A stretch of DNA of 64,000 nucleotides from assembly GCF_020531985.1 (NCBI RefSeq), contig NZ_JAJAVQ010000001.1, forward strand, positions 496,001-560,000, in the 5' to 3' direction. Numbering within the stretch: position 1 is the stretch's first letter; each line of letters starts with the position of its first letter. This document shows positions 28,633 through 37,930 of the stretch, one piece after another. The notes under the pieces are model-generated. The model saw only the letters and a list, made by a program, of their open reading frames with translations, was not told the origin of the DNA and made no database searches. The DNA comes from Rheinheimera aquimaris. GTDB taxonomy: Bacteria; Pseudomonadota; Gammaproteobacteria; Enterobacterales; Alteromonadaceae. Both the position numbers and the translations under genes were made by a program.

Positions 28633-28665
28633 TACTTTGATACTTGCCCACCAAAGTATTAATTT
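28626..28665. terminator. Hairpin between convergent genes of the inserted block
   Basis: AAATTAATACTTTG and CAAAGTATTAATTT are perfect 14-base inverted arms around a 12-base loop. They include the stop codon of the upstream gene. Although AT-rich and lacking a long T-run, the hairpin sits exactly between two convergent genes, so a bidirectional terminator is the likeliest role. Confidence 0.6.
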
Positions 28666-28711
28666 AACCACATTGTATGCATCCCTTATAAGATTCCTTA
28701 ACCATCGTACG

Positions 28712-31700
28712 CTAATGAATTGGTCCTGCTAGAACATCAAACAGAGAGTGAACCACCGGTCTTACAAAGTCGGATACTGCATCATATGCACTGGCCGGAA
28801 TAACATTAGTAATGTTCCTCTCGTTAAGTAAATGCTGGCAGAGTTTCTGTGTTTGTTCATCAAGTTTACCGGTAGATGCTAAATAGCGGGAGAAACTCGA
28901 AATCTCACTTTCAGTCGGGTTTGATGCTAAACACATTCTAATCAGATCGACAAAATCTCCGTCACTCCCGAGTCGAGATTTGAGGGCAAAGTTAATCCTA
29001 TCCTGAAAATCCCACAACGAATGACTGGAACGATTTATCATTTTTCTAACAAGAACTTCTAACTCACTGCTATCAAAGCGCGATGCAGCTAGAATAATAG
29101 ACGGAGCATAATTTTCCGATGTGTTCGCTTCGCTTAGAATCTGTTCGACGACTTTATCCAGACATGCATTTTGCGGATCATAGACTGCCATTGCCACAAC
29201 ACCATGTCGGAAATTACTATCCTTTAGCACCTTCTGAAGCTTATTTGATAACTCCACATCACCGCCGAATTGCTCGCTTAAAATATAAGATGCTTCAAAA
29301 TAGCTTTGATAGGCTGATAATGAGCCACGGCTCCGTTGATCCTCAAAGTTAGTGACACCTAATAAGCAATGCTGTAAGAGCAAATCACTTTTTGGAAGTT
29401 CTTTGGCAAGTGCTTTCAACTCTTGCATTTCTAGGCATCTCGTAGTGCTTGCACAGTTTTCAATAAATCTGTTTCGTAATGAAGGACTAACGGAAATATA
29501 TGGAGATACCTTGGCCCAGAAATTAGTGTCTGAATCCAAATGATTTAATCTGGAAATGAGTTGCCCATCAAAGTTTTTATCAAGCTCTTCCCAGTGCTCA
29601 ACCACCAGCCTAAGCAGAGCTTGAGAAGTTCGATCATAACCTCCTAAGGAAATATTTAAAGGCTTATTATTCCATTCAAGAGGCACGAATTGTTTTGTAG
29701 CACCATAAGTTATCAACCCCGCAAAAGCTGCAGCTCGGCGTTCTTGATTATCATGCCCTACTGCATTTGCATCTAGAAGTAATTCATTTATCACTTTTTC
29801 ACGTTCATTATCAGTAGGATATAGTGCCTGATAATTTTTTATAGCACCTTGAACTTTTAGTGGACCATCAACTTCATTATCATATCTTCCTAGAATTTCC
29901 TTCGCTGTATCATTTCGATCAAACTCATTTGATGCAGCATCAATGATTTGCTGCCGCATAGTTGCTGTTAGTGAACCAACTTGTTCAGCAATTTTGCTCA
30001 GGATATTTTGGTCATCGCGATATACAGAGGCTATTAAAGCAAGAGGTGGATTGCGTTTGGCGAGCTTAGACAAAGCATAATCTTTTATTAAAGGCTCATC
30101 AGGGCTTAGTGTAATCAGGCCATTCGAGCCAGAGAATCCACTCTCTGTTTCAGAAAGCACTTTATCTAGTAACACACCAACAATGCTTTTGTCTGCGATG
30201 ATGTTCAACTGGGCGAATGCGGAGATCAGAAGATCGTTTCTGACTTTTATATTGTCTTTTATTATAGTCTGAAGTTCCTCAATACATTCTTCAGGGCCAA
30301 GCATTTTAGGGTACAGGCTAACTAAATGTTGCTTTCGTTCATTAGGCCATTTAAGAACCTCTTGAACTAGCTCGCTTACCTCTGGATCACCAGTCGTCCA
30401 ACTGTTTAGCAATGGTGCTAAGCACCAGAAACTCGTAAAATCTTTGGAATTCCTCACTTTATCGAGAAGATGCTGTTTGATGCGAGGATCTTTGATTTTA
30501 CTGTAGACAGATTGCAATAAATATTCATAGTGATCCATCTTACCCGATATCAAAGTGAGAATAATTTTCTCACGAACTTCTTTGTTAACTTCAGCAAATT
30601 TTAACAACCATTCCCAATGCATTCCAAACATCATGATGAATGGATAATCTGACTCGAACTCCCGTAAAATCCAATCAAAGAAAACAGGATTGTTAATATC
30701 ACTATTTATCAAATAATTAATGGCGACTGCCTCTTCAATTTGGTCGTCATCAGCAACAGTTTTATTTAAAACATCAAGACATTTATTTATGATATAAGCA
30801 TTATTCTTCCATCCCTGCACAAAGCACTCACTAAGCAAATCTCTCAGTTTGTAATTTACTCCGCTATGCCTACTCGCAAATCTGAGCAGAGTTTCCAGAT
30901 CTGTATCTAAGTGAAGGCCTAGTTGTACCTTGCACCAAATACTGCTTAACTGAATTGCTTTGTCCTTTGAAGCTAAAGCACTGTTTATAAAATCTACTAA
31001 TAAGGGATTATTCGACCAACCGACTGTCAGTGTCTCTAAAGTTATGCCAACAACAAGCAAATCCGAATCACCTCGAAGTAAAGATATCAACCATCTTTCA
31101 ACTCCAGGATCTCCTTTGTACACAATCGCGAGAGTGCGAGCAGCAGCACGAGAGTTAAGAACATTATCATCCTTCATACCATGCTTTAAAATATTGAGCA
31201 GTATTTCTGAACGAGACCAATTCGATAACGCTCTATAAAAGTCCTGTAAGTATTCTGCACTTCTAATTCCCCAGCGACTGATATTATCGGACGTCTTATT
31301 TCTGAGGGTAGGATTATAAACCCCTTCCAGAGCCGCAGCTAAGTGTGCATTTCGTTCACCAATCCAGCCAGCACCGGCAATTATTTCAAAACTACGTTCA
31401 GCAAGTTTACTGGCTGTCGGTTTATTTATTTCAGCGCCACTAAACACCACATCCGCTAGAAGTAAACGCCTCTGCAGAGCTCCAACAGCGTCAGTTTCTG
31501 GCTCGTCAATAACTCTAACAATTTGTTCGGCTTCGGACCTTCTATTATTTCTAGCAATCAAATCTCCGAATACACTTCTCCAACGATGGTTGCTCGCATT
31601 TGTTCGCACAAACTCTAAAATACGCTCTAACGGCCAGCCATGAATATGAACCGAAGCCAAATATTCTTCCAGACTTGCATGCACAAACCCTATCTCTTCG

Positions 31701-33613
31701 CGTCCTTTCTCTACAAGTAACCCCATCGTCTCTGAATTAACGGCGAGAATTTCGTTAGCTACTTCAGCTGCTTCCCTAGGGGTGTAGCAGAACCCCTCCG
31801 GATCAGTGAGAAAAGACTTTATACATTTCCGGGCTGATTGGATGGGATATCCTGCATCAGCCCCTTTGGTGCGGATCTCATAAGCAAGCGCCGCCAGCGC
31901 TTCACGGCGAACATCAGTTGACGCTGCTGAAGAAAATCGAGGGACCACATCGCCAGCTGCAGTTGCCCTGCTAGAAGGATGAAGTTCTAACAAAAGCTCC
32001 GTTAATTGGCTCAGAGCTTGTACTTTATTTATTGGCAAAACTAGCTGACGGACAGCTAGTGCAATCAGCCCTAATAACAAAAGCGGCGTTTCCGCTAATG
32101 TTGCCAACCCCCTTCCTTTATTCAGCTCTTGAAAAAATCGATTTGTCTGCCAGAGCACAGAATCTTCATGAGCAGCCAGATCATTGTGTCGACCAACATT
32201 TCGCGAGAACCAAATGGTTGCTATTTCTCTTTGCTGCATTTTCGATAAAGGAGCTAATTGACCCACTACCCAATCGTCAGGGATACCTCCGATTTTCGCA
32301 AGTCCACCAGGGCGAGCACTAACAACAACTGGAATACTATGTGCAGATACTATAGTCAACATTGTCTGCAAAGTGGTTCGCGCCGCCTGTTCATTAGCCC
32401 ACTCGTCAAGCCCATCAACAAACAGTACCACACGTGACTCATCAATAGCTTGATCTATCAAAGTTACCAAATCTGTAGTTAGCTGCTGCTGCCATGTCGC
32501 TCGAAGTAAATCTTTAATGCCTACCGCTTCTGCACTGGCCTCAGTAAGCCGTACCCATTTGGCAAATGAGATAAATAAAGGTAAGTGACGGCCCCATTTT
32601 TTGGCAACGTCAGTAAACCGCTGCTGTTGACCCAGTAGATCAAGCGCCAGGCACCTGAGTACGGTGCTTTTGCCAGTCCCAGCATGACCAATTACTGCAA
32701 TTTGATCAGATTCAGCTAGCCAGTTTAAGATCGAGGTTCGGCGATACTGCTCAGTTTGGCGACTTTCTTCATTTTTAATCTGTGAGAGTATTTCGGCCCG
32801 TTGAGGTTCATGCGTAGATGCACTTAACCCAATTTCTTGTTTTTTCGTTAGATGATTTACTACGCTTTCTTTCAGCAAAACATCTGGAGCAGAAAAACGC
32901 TTTAACAGAGAAATAGGCTCATGACGCTGATCGGAAAATGGTGTTGGCGCGTTTACGGGCATTTTATCAAGAAGTTCAAATCCAGCTTGATAAACTCGTT
33001 GCAACTGCGCTCTAACCTTTTGGAACTCGGCTCCATCCAATTTTAGAAGAAGGTCTTTACTTACCGTATCCCCAAAAAACTGTTGCGCACATTCTCGTCC
33101 AAAAAATTCTAAAACAATGTCAGGATGACTGCGCAAGACAGTGCATAAATCATGGCCTCCAAGTACCCTTAGAACTAGGCCTTGGGCCCTAAAAACCTTT
33201 GCTTGCTCTTCAATTTCATTCTGTAAGTGGACATCATCTACAGGACATTGCACTACAATGAAAAACTCGTCTGTTTTATGTACCCACTCCCCTAATAGAA
33301 AAGTCGAGCAAGCTTTTTTCAGGTCAGTTTCGGAGTACTTTTTATAACACTTCGCTTGCCAAGTGTTGTACCTGCTGTTGCGCTTTCTAGCAAAAATATC
33401 TATTCCCTGTTGAGCTTGCCCGGATCTGCCATACAAACTATGGAATTCAACATCAGCATCTTTGCCAGCTATTCGATAACACAGTTTTTCAAAGTTCTCC
33501 CAGCGCAACTCATGGAAAGGCAATGACTGCAAAACTGTTTGAACCGGGACGAAAGGTGGTACATGATTTACTGGCGAAGTAATCGCTGTTTCTATCGTAT
33601 TTACCGAATCCAT
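28712..33613 (-). CDS. Nuclease-NACHT STAND protein, putative antiphage (Avs/bNACHT-like)
   Basis: This protein has 1633 residues. Residues ~32-175 form an Mrr-like PD-(D/E)xK nuclease: the WENFEKLC helix, then GID (Asp72) and WQAK (Gln86-Lys88). Residues ~300-520 form a NACHT ATPase: Walker A GHAGTGKST (309-317), Walker B LFVDGLDE (Asp400, Glu404), VVVSARPGG (~430) and LAETPLLLLGLIAL (~505-519). The stretch FVHASLEEYLA (643-653) is the usual end marker of NACHT modules. The remaining ~950 residues are helical, HEAT/TPR-like repeats that could sense a trigger. In Avs proteins a bound phage protein drives oligomerisation and activates the N-terminal nuclease. AGGAG lies 12 bases before the ATG; the ~225 bases upstream hold its promoter. 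The architecture is seen; the antiphage role is inferred. Confidence 0.85.
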   Translation of the reverse strand: MDSVNTIETAITSPVNHVPPFVPVQTVLQSLPFHELRWENFEKLCYRIAGKDADVEFHSLYGRSGQAQQGIDIFARKRNSRYNTWQAKCYKKYSETDLKKACSTFLLGEWVHKTDEFFIVVQCPVDDVHLQNEIEEQAKVFRAQGLVLRVLGGHDLCTVLRSHPDIVLEFFGRECAQQFFGDTVSKDLLLKLDGAEFQKVRAQLQRVYQAGFELLDKMPVNAPTPFSDQRHEPISLLKRFSAPDVLLKESVVNHLTKKQEIGLSASTHEPQRAEILSQIKNEESRQTEQYRRTSILNWLAESDQIAVIGHAGTGKSTVLRCLALDLLGQQQRFTDVAKKWGRHLPLFISFAKWVRLTEASAEAVGIKDLLRATWQQQLTTDLVTLIDQAIDESRVVLFVDGLDEWANEQAARTTLQTMLTIVSAHSIPVVVSARPGGLAKIGGIPDDWVVGQLAPLSKMQQREIATIWFSRNVGRHNDLAAHEDSVLWQTNRFFQELNKGRGLATLAETPLLLLGLIALAVRQLVLPINKVQALSQLTELLLELHPSSRATAAGDVVPRFSSAASTDVRREALAALAYEIRTKGADAGYPIQSARKCIKSFLTDPEGFCYTPREAAEVANEILAVNSETMGLLVEKGREEIGFVHASLEEYLASVHIHGWPLERILEFVRTNASNHRWRSVFGDLIARNNRRSEAEQIVRVIDEPETDAVGALQRRLLLADVVFSGAEINKPTASKLAERSFEIIAGAGWIGERNAHLAAALEGVYNPTLRNKTSDNISRWGIRSAEYLQDFYRALSNWSRSEILLNILKHGMKDDNVLNSRAAARTLAIVYKGDPGVERWLISLLRGDSDLLVVGITLETLTVGWSNNPLLVDFINSALASKDKAIQLSSIWCKVQLGLHLDTDLETLLRFASRHSGVNYKLRDLLSECFVQGWKNNAYIINKCLDVLNKTVADDDQIEEAVAINYLINSDINNPVFFDWILREFESDYPFIMMFGMHWEWLLKFAEVNKEVREKIILTLISGKMDHYEYLLQSVYSKIKDPRIKQHLLDKVRNSKDFTSFWCLAPLLNSWTTGDPEVSELVQEVLKWPNERKQHLVSLYPKMLGPEECIEELQTIIKDNIKVRNDLLISAFAQLNIIADKSIVGVLLDKVLSETESGFSGSNGLITLSPDEPLIKDYALSKLAKRNPPLALIASVYRDDQNILSKIAEQVGSLTATMRQQIIDAASNEFDRNDTAKEILGRYDNEVDGPLKVQGAIKNYQALYPTDNEREKVINELLLDANAVGHDNQERRAAAFAGLITYGATKQFVPLEWNNKPLNISLGGYDRTSQALLRLVVEHWEELDKNFDGQLISRLNHLDSDTNFWAKVSPYISVSPSLRNRFIENCASTTRCLEMQELKALAKELPKSDLLLQHCLLGVTNFEDQRSRGSLSAYQSYFEASYILSEQFGGDVELSNKLQKVLKDSNFRHGVVAMAVYDPQNACLDKVVEQILSEANTSENYAPSIILAASRFDSSELEVLVRKMINRSSHSLWDFQDRINFALKSRLGSDGDFVDLIRMCLASNPTESEISSFSRYLASTGKLDEQTQKLCQHLLNERNITNVIPASAYDAVSDFVRPVVHSLFDVLAGPIH

Positions 33614-33839
33614 AATTGGGTGTAGCTCCTGTTACAACGATTCATCATTCGAGTAGTCCAAGGGGGCAATGCCATTTTGTGATAATACAATAGCGAATTT
33701 GAATCGCCTCTGCTATTACAAACATATTTGGCAACATTTGGAGCAATTACAGGGTTGAATTATGAACGCCCGCTATAGTGGTTAAAAGCCGTCTTTCTGG
33801 CGCAACATATGTTAACACCTGCTACCGCACTGCGATATT

Positions 33840-34082
33840 TTGGGGCCCACTATTACTGTGGATACGCAGATCTTTAGCGTGTCAAACCGTACCAAACTGG
33901 CACCGGGTAAAAACGTTGATGAAGTCGAGCAAAAGCTGCTAAAAGTGGTCCCAAGCGAGTTTAAACTCGACGTACATCACTGGCTGATACTGCACGGCCG
34001 CTATACCTGCGTGGCACGTAAGCCCAAATGCGGCTCTTGTATTATTGAAGATCTGTGCGAGTTTAAAGACAAAACTGAATAG
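33840..34082 (+). pseudogene. Truncated second copy of the nth 3' end
   Basis: The frame from PTITVDTQIFSVSNRTKLAP to the stop aligns without gaps to residues ~133-210 of the intact nth. By hand count there are about 38 differences in roughly 234 bases, mostly third positions. All four cluster cysteines remain, but the VDTH motif is VDTQ, and the HhH motif and catalytic lysine are absent. No start codon or ribosome site is evident; the frame opens with TTG. Degraded homology may extend some 30 bases further upstream with a frameshift. It marks the right edge of the inserted block and is not expected to be functional. Confidence 0.85.
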
Positions 34083-34089
34083 CCTGTCA

Positions 34090-34116
34090 ACTTAGCGCCT
34101 TAAACAGGCGCTAAGT
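34090..34116. terminator. Hairpin after nth remnant, convergent with DUF808 gene
   Basis: ACTTAGCGCCT and AGGCGCTAAGT form perfect 11-base arms around TAAAC, just past the nth remnant stop and before the DUF808 stop. It is GC-containing but lacks a T-run. It may be the original bidirectional terminator of the native nth gene. Confidence 0.55.
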
Positions 34117-34127
34117 GCAGATAATAG

Positions 34128-35042
34128 CTAATGGTTGCGCCAGCGAAGCACCAACGCCGCTAATGCCACAATAATCATACCGGCAACCAAACCGGTAATA
34201 CCGTCAACCAGCAACGATGTGATCACTGCAAAAGCCGGAGCCGCCTGTTGCACCATCAACGACAGATGATGAAGCACATCAATGTTGTGCGACAGTATAC
34301 CGCCGCCAACCAAAAACATGGCAATGGTGCCGATAACCCCAAGCGCTTTCATTAATATAGGCGCCGCGATTAACAACCCGCGTCCCAAAGCACGTTGCAG
34401 ATTATTCCACTTACCGCTGACTGCTTTTCTAAGCATATATAAGCCGGCGTCATCCATTTTTACGATTGCCGCCACCAGGCCATAAACCCCGATGGTAATA
34501 GCAATACAAACTACGCTTAACACACCCAGTTGCGTAATTAAATCAGCCGCTTTTACGCTACCAAGTACTATCACCACTATTTCTGCGGAAAGAATAAAGT
34601 CAGTTCGGATAGCGCCTTTTATTTTCTTTTTCTCTAATGCCACTATATCAACGCTGTCATCTGCCAACGCCTTTAGCCTGGCTTGCCGCTCAGCTGGCGG
34701 CGCGTGCAGAAAAAAGCGATGTACAACTTTCTCTGCGCCCTCATAACACAGATATAAACCGCCCAGAATAAGTAACAGTGTAATGAGCACCGGTATAAAA
34801 GCACTGATTAACAATGCGGCAGGAATTAAAATGAGTTTATTGACAAAGGAGCCTTTTGCTACCGCCCAAACCACCGGAATTTCCCGTTCTGGTTTAACAC
34901 CCGTTACCTGATCAGCATTGAGTGCCAGATCATCACCCAGCACACCTGCTGTTTTCTTCACTGCGACCTTCGACAACACAGCAACATCATCAAGCAAGGT
35001 GGCGATATCATCAATAAGGGCCAGTAGATTAGCTGCAGCCAC
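34128..35042 (-). CDS. DUF808 family inner-membrane protein (YedI-like)
   Basis: This 304-residue protein has about six to eight hydrophobic helices. The N-terminal signature (LLALIDDIATLLDDVAVLSKVAVKKTAGVLGDDLA in outline, residues ~6-40) and GLYLCYEGAEKVVH are characteristic of DUF808/YedI proteins. The function is not established. The gene converges on the nth remnant and belongs to the native flank. Confidence 0.85.
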   Translation of the reverse strand: MAAANLLALIDDIATLLDDVAVLSKVAVKKTAGVLGDDLALNADQVTGVKPEREIPVVWAVAKGSFVNKLILIPAALLISAFIPVLITLLLILGGLYLCYEGAEKVVHRFFLHAPPAERQARLKALADDSVDIVALEKKKIKGAIRTDFILSAEIVVIVLGSVKAADLITQLGVLSVVCIAITIGVYGLVAAIVKMDDAGLYMLRKAVSGKWNNLQRALGRGLLIAAPILMKALGVIGTIAMFLVGGGILSHNIDVLHHLSLMVQQAAPAFAVITSLLVDGITGLVAGMIIVALAALVLRWRNH

Positions 35043-35309
35043 AAACCATCCTTTCGTTATTTATAAAAATCTCAGCATACTGGTGTCAGATAAATTTGTA
35101 CATGCCGTGCATGCACTGTTGCAATTCCGCGCCTGCAACCCGGTTATCTTGTTTAAGCATGTCATATGTTAAGCGACAGAAAACGGCCTGATATGGTAAC
35201 ATCTGCCGCTGTACTGCCAATGCTGGCCAGGCAACAAAGCTATTAAGGCCGGCATTTTGGTATCTAATTGCTTTGCAAGTCCCGCAACAAAACTGACGAG
35301 GAGCACGTT

Positions 35310-35711
35310 ATGAGAATGCTGCACACTATGCTGCGCGTAGGTGATCTGGACAAATCTATTGCTTTTTACACTGAAGTGCTGGGTATGAAACTACTGCGTC
35401 AGTCTGAAAACACTGAATACAAATATACGCTAGCTTTCGTAGGTTACGGCGACGAGAGCGAGAATACTGTACTGGAGCTGACGTACAACTGGGGCACCGA
35501 CAGCTACGACTTAGGTAATGCTTTTGGCCATATTGCACTGGAAGTTGAAAACGTTTACGACGCTTGCGATAAGATACGTGCCAAAGGTGGTGTAATAAGC
35601 CGTGAACCTGGCCCGGTAAAAGGCGGTACTACAGAAATAGCCTTTGTGCGTGATCCTGATAACTATGCGATAGAGCTGATCCAGAAAAAAGACCGTTACG
35701 ACACATTGTAA
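35310..35711 (+). CDS. gloA: Lactoylglutathione lyase (glyoxalase I)
   Basis: This 133-residue metalloenzyme isomerises the methylglyoxal-glutathione hemithioacetal to S-lactoylglutathione. All four metal ligands fall at the E. coli positions: His5, Glu56, His74 and Glu122. GAGGAG lies 8 bases before the ATG at 35310, so the longer frame from 35268 is rejected. It is transcribed alone, with a terminator immediately downstream. Confidence 0.96.
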   Translation: MRMLHTMLRVGDLDKSIAFYTEVLGMKLLRQSENTEYKYTLAFVGYGDESENTVLELTYNWGTDSYDLGNAFGHIALEVENVYDACDKIRAKGGVISREPGPVKGGTTEIAFVRDPDNYAIELIQKKDRYDTL

Positions 35712-35718
35712 TGTTAAA

Positions 35719-35754
35719 TGAGCCTGCATATGCACTACAGCAGGCTCAGCTTTT
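35719..35754 (+). terminator. Rho-independent terminator of gloA
   Basis: TGAGCCTGC pairs with GCAGGCTCA around a 12-base loop. A short spacer and TTTT follow. Confidence 0.8.
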
Positions 35755-35776
35755 ATCGCTGCCTTTCAGCAAAACG

Positions 35777-36592
35777 TCAGCGCTTTACCGCAGCAGCAAA
35801 TTGTTCTAAACGGCTAATCAGCGCATCGCTGTACACAGGCTGATATAAGCTACGCATAGTGCCATCAAGATAACTCTGCTCCAATGCCTGTTGCCAGCTG
35901 GCAATGCGCTCATCTTCAACATCTGTGCTAAATGCGAGGTATCGCTTACGTTTTGTTAAAACTTTAAGCTCTACCAGTTCGTAGCCCGCAGCCGCAACCC
36001 TTTGACGAAACTCGGGCAGTGCATACTCGGTAACTGCAATCAGATCGATCCGCTCAAACAGTAACATGTCCAGACAATCACCCGATTTGCTGGTAAGCAG
36101 CAAGTTCTTACCATCTTTAAAGCCAAGCTCGGCCAGGTTCTGCGCTGTTATCGAGTTGACATAGTTACAGGCGATATATTTTCCGGGTAACGCCCAGTCT
36201 GCAGGATCGTCACCTATCCTATGCTTTAAACCATACAACGAAATGTTGTACAGCATTACCGGACCAACCCACTTAAACCAGGCTTCACGTTCTGGCGTGC
36301 GCACTGTTTCAAACAGCATGATGCTATTGCCAGTACGTGCAATGTTAAGGGCCCGCCCCCAGGGCATCAGTTCAATATCGGCCGGCTCATTTAACCGTTT
36401 CTGCAACAACCTTACCAGCTCAACGGTTACGCCTGTCACCCTGCCAGTATCATCCACATATTCCGCTGGCGGATTGTGTTCTGTCAAAATACGCAGTGGT
36501 TCAACTGATTTTGCAGCTACCTGCAAACTGAACAAGACGACACCTAACACCAACCATTTTTGCAGCACAGGTGGCATAACTGCATTACCCAT
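35777..36592 (-). CDS. Periplasmic amino-acid-type solute-binding protein (SBP_bac_3 family)
   Basis: This 271-residue protein has a signal peptide (to about residue 28) and a single type-II periplasmic binding domain. Recognisable parts are LRILTEHNPPAEYVDDTGRV at the N-terminus, GVTVELVRLLQKRLN and MPWGRALNIARTG. No permease or ATPase gene is adjacent, so it may be an orphan binding protein or a sensor. Such short orphans are common in Alteromonadales. A start at Met6 (36577) is an alternative. Confidence 0.8.
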   Translation of the reverse strand: MGNAVMPPVLQKWLVLGVVLFSLQVAAKSVEPLRILTEHNPPAEYVDDTGRVTGVTVELVRLLQKRLNEPADIELMPWGRALNIARTGNSIMLFETVRTPEREAWFKWVGPVMLYNISLYGLKHRIGDDPADWALPGKYIACNYVNSITAQNLAELGFKDGKNLLLTSKSGDCLDMLLFERIDLIAVTEYALPEFRQRVAAAGYELVELKVLTKRKRYLAFSTDVEDERIASWQQALEQSYLDGTMRSLYQPVYSDALISRLEQFAAAVKR

Positions 36593-36666
36593 ATAAAAAA
36601 CTGTTCTTCATCCCAAGGTTAATAACATGGTAAAACAGAGAATAAAACAACAGTTTATATCTATGT

Positions 36667-37557
36667 TCAATCTAATGTAATTATCACTTTTTCATTAAGT
36701 GACATCGCCAGGTTGTTGTCATAATACGCCGCTTCGTTGATAAAGGTCGGGTACACCGTCACGTCGCCGTCATAATAAATTTCTGTACCGTCAAACAATG
36801 TGAAAATAGGATCGCCGGGATTGATCGGCTGATAGTCGTTATCCTGCACATTCTTATGCACCATGCCAATACGCTCGCCCTTGTCATTCATCGGCAGCTT
36901 AAGACTGTGCAAATAGCGAAAGGCTTCGGTTTGTTTAGGCAGCTCAGGTAATTTGTCGTTGTTGTATAACTCAACAAAATCGAGAATATGGCCGGTCATG
37001 GTATCCATCAGCTCCAGTACATCCTGACGTAGCACTGATTGAGGCTGCGGGCCAACCTCCACCAATACACCGTAACGGCCAAGGGTGCACATCAATGCAT
37101 GGTCTTGCGCAGCGAAATGATCTTCATCACGCGAAATTATTGCTTCCGGCATCACCATTTTAACGTAAGCCGCAAGCTGGTTATAAAACGGCCCGGCCTG
37201 AGTCAGAATTAAACAAGCGCCCATATTGCTGGTGGTGTTATGTAAATCAATTAACAGATCAGTTCTGGCATTACCCTTGGGGCCCAGCTGAGCATTTAGC
37301 ACCTTCGCCCTGCTTTGCTCGTAGTTGCTAAGTTCTGGGTTCGCCAGATCGGTATTTTTAAACTGTCGGTTCAGATCACTGTGTAAATAACGCTTATTAG
37401 CATAATGCGCTTCGGGGTTTGCCCACACCAGCTCAGTACTAAAGCTGGGGCGAGTTACCTGCTCTGGTTTGGCCTGATACTGTCTGACCAAATAAATACC
37501 GGAGAATTCGTTACCGTGTACACCGCCGACAATGGCGACTTGTTTAATGTGATCCAT
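36667..37557 (-). CDS. Aspartoacylase-type zinc deacylase
   Basis: This 296-residue protein is of the AspA/AstE family. Zinc ligands are in GGVHGNEFSG (His, Glu) and DLHNTTSNMG (His). DLNRQF contains the substrate-binding Asn-Arg pair. The length and sequence style are closer to aspartoacylase (N-acetylaspartate or N-acyl amino acid hydrolysis) than to AstE, and no ast genes are nearby. GACGAG 8 bases upstream supports the ATG at 37557 over the one at 37572. The physiological substrate is uncertain. Confidence 0.82.
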   Translation of the reverse strand: MDHIKQVAIVGGVHGNEFSGIYLVRQYQAKPEQVTRPSFSTELVWANPEAHYANKRYLHSDLNRQFKNTDLANPELSNYEQSRAKVLNAQLGPKGNARTDLLIDLHNTTSNMGACLILTQAGPFYNQLAAYVKMVMPEAIISRDEDHFAAQDHALMCTLGRYGVLVEVGPQPQSVLRQDVLELMDTMTGHILDFVELYNNDKLPELPKQTEAFRYLHSLKLPMNDKGERIGMVHKNVQDNDYQPINPGDPIFTLFDGTEIYYDGDVTVYPTFINEAAYYDNNLAMSLNEKVIITLD

Positions 37558-37681
37558 AAATACGCTCGTCAATGCTGTAATACAGGCTTAGCCTAATGCA
37601 AGAGCGATATTATGACCAGAACAGAAAGGAAAAAGAATAGATTAAGAATTTAAATTCTTTAAATATGAATATAAATTCAAA

Positions 37682-37888
37682 TTACGCAGCTGGTTGTGCC
37701 AAATCCATTGCGCTATCAGAAATACGCACTAACTCATTATGCAATATTTGTTGTGCCTGGCAGGTGCATTTACCACACTGACTACCCACACCGGTACACA
37801 TTTTCAGTTCACGCATCGTTGATACCCCTTCAGCCACTTTCTGCTTAATGGTTTTATCAGTCACTGCTTTACATAAACATACGTACAT
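37682..37888 (-). CDS. bfd: Bacterioferritin-associated ferredoxin
   Basis: This 68-residue [2Fe-2S] protein has CLC near the N-terminus and CGKC in the middle, the Bfd cluster pattern. It reduces bacterioferritin-bound iron for release when iron is scarce. No bfr gene is adjacent. A Fur-like sequence lies about 45 bases upstream, fitting iron-repressed expression. It is transcribed alone. Confidence 0.9.
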   Translation of the reverse strand: MYVCLCKAVTDKTIKQKVAEGVSTMRELKMCTGVGSQCGKCTCQAQQILHNELVRISDSAMDLAQPAA

Positions 37889-37930
37889 CTGGGCACCTCT
37901 GGGCTAAGACAAAGGCATTTTAATATTATT

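Larger units (their letters stand above)
28111..33839. other. Probable inserted block (defence-type cargo) between two nth 3' ends
   Basis: The 5.7 kb between the intact nth stop and the broken nth copy is visibly more AT-rich than the flanks and has different codon use. It encodes two convergent genes: a coiled-coil membrane protein and a nuclease-NACHT protein. There is no integrase, transposase, tRNA or clear terminal repeat. The duplicated nth 3' ends flank it in direct orientation, as att-type duplications do, but the ends differ at about 16% of positions. Recombination with DNA from a related species, or an old integration whose recombinase was lost, would both fit. Confidence 0.65.

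Noticed and set aside
37644-37659. Perfect AT palindrome AAGAATTTAAATTCTT downstream of bfd
   Set aside because: It lies in very AT-rich DNA where such palindromes arise easily; no GC stem or T-run supports a terminator.
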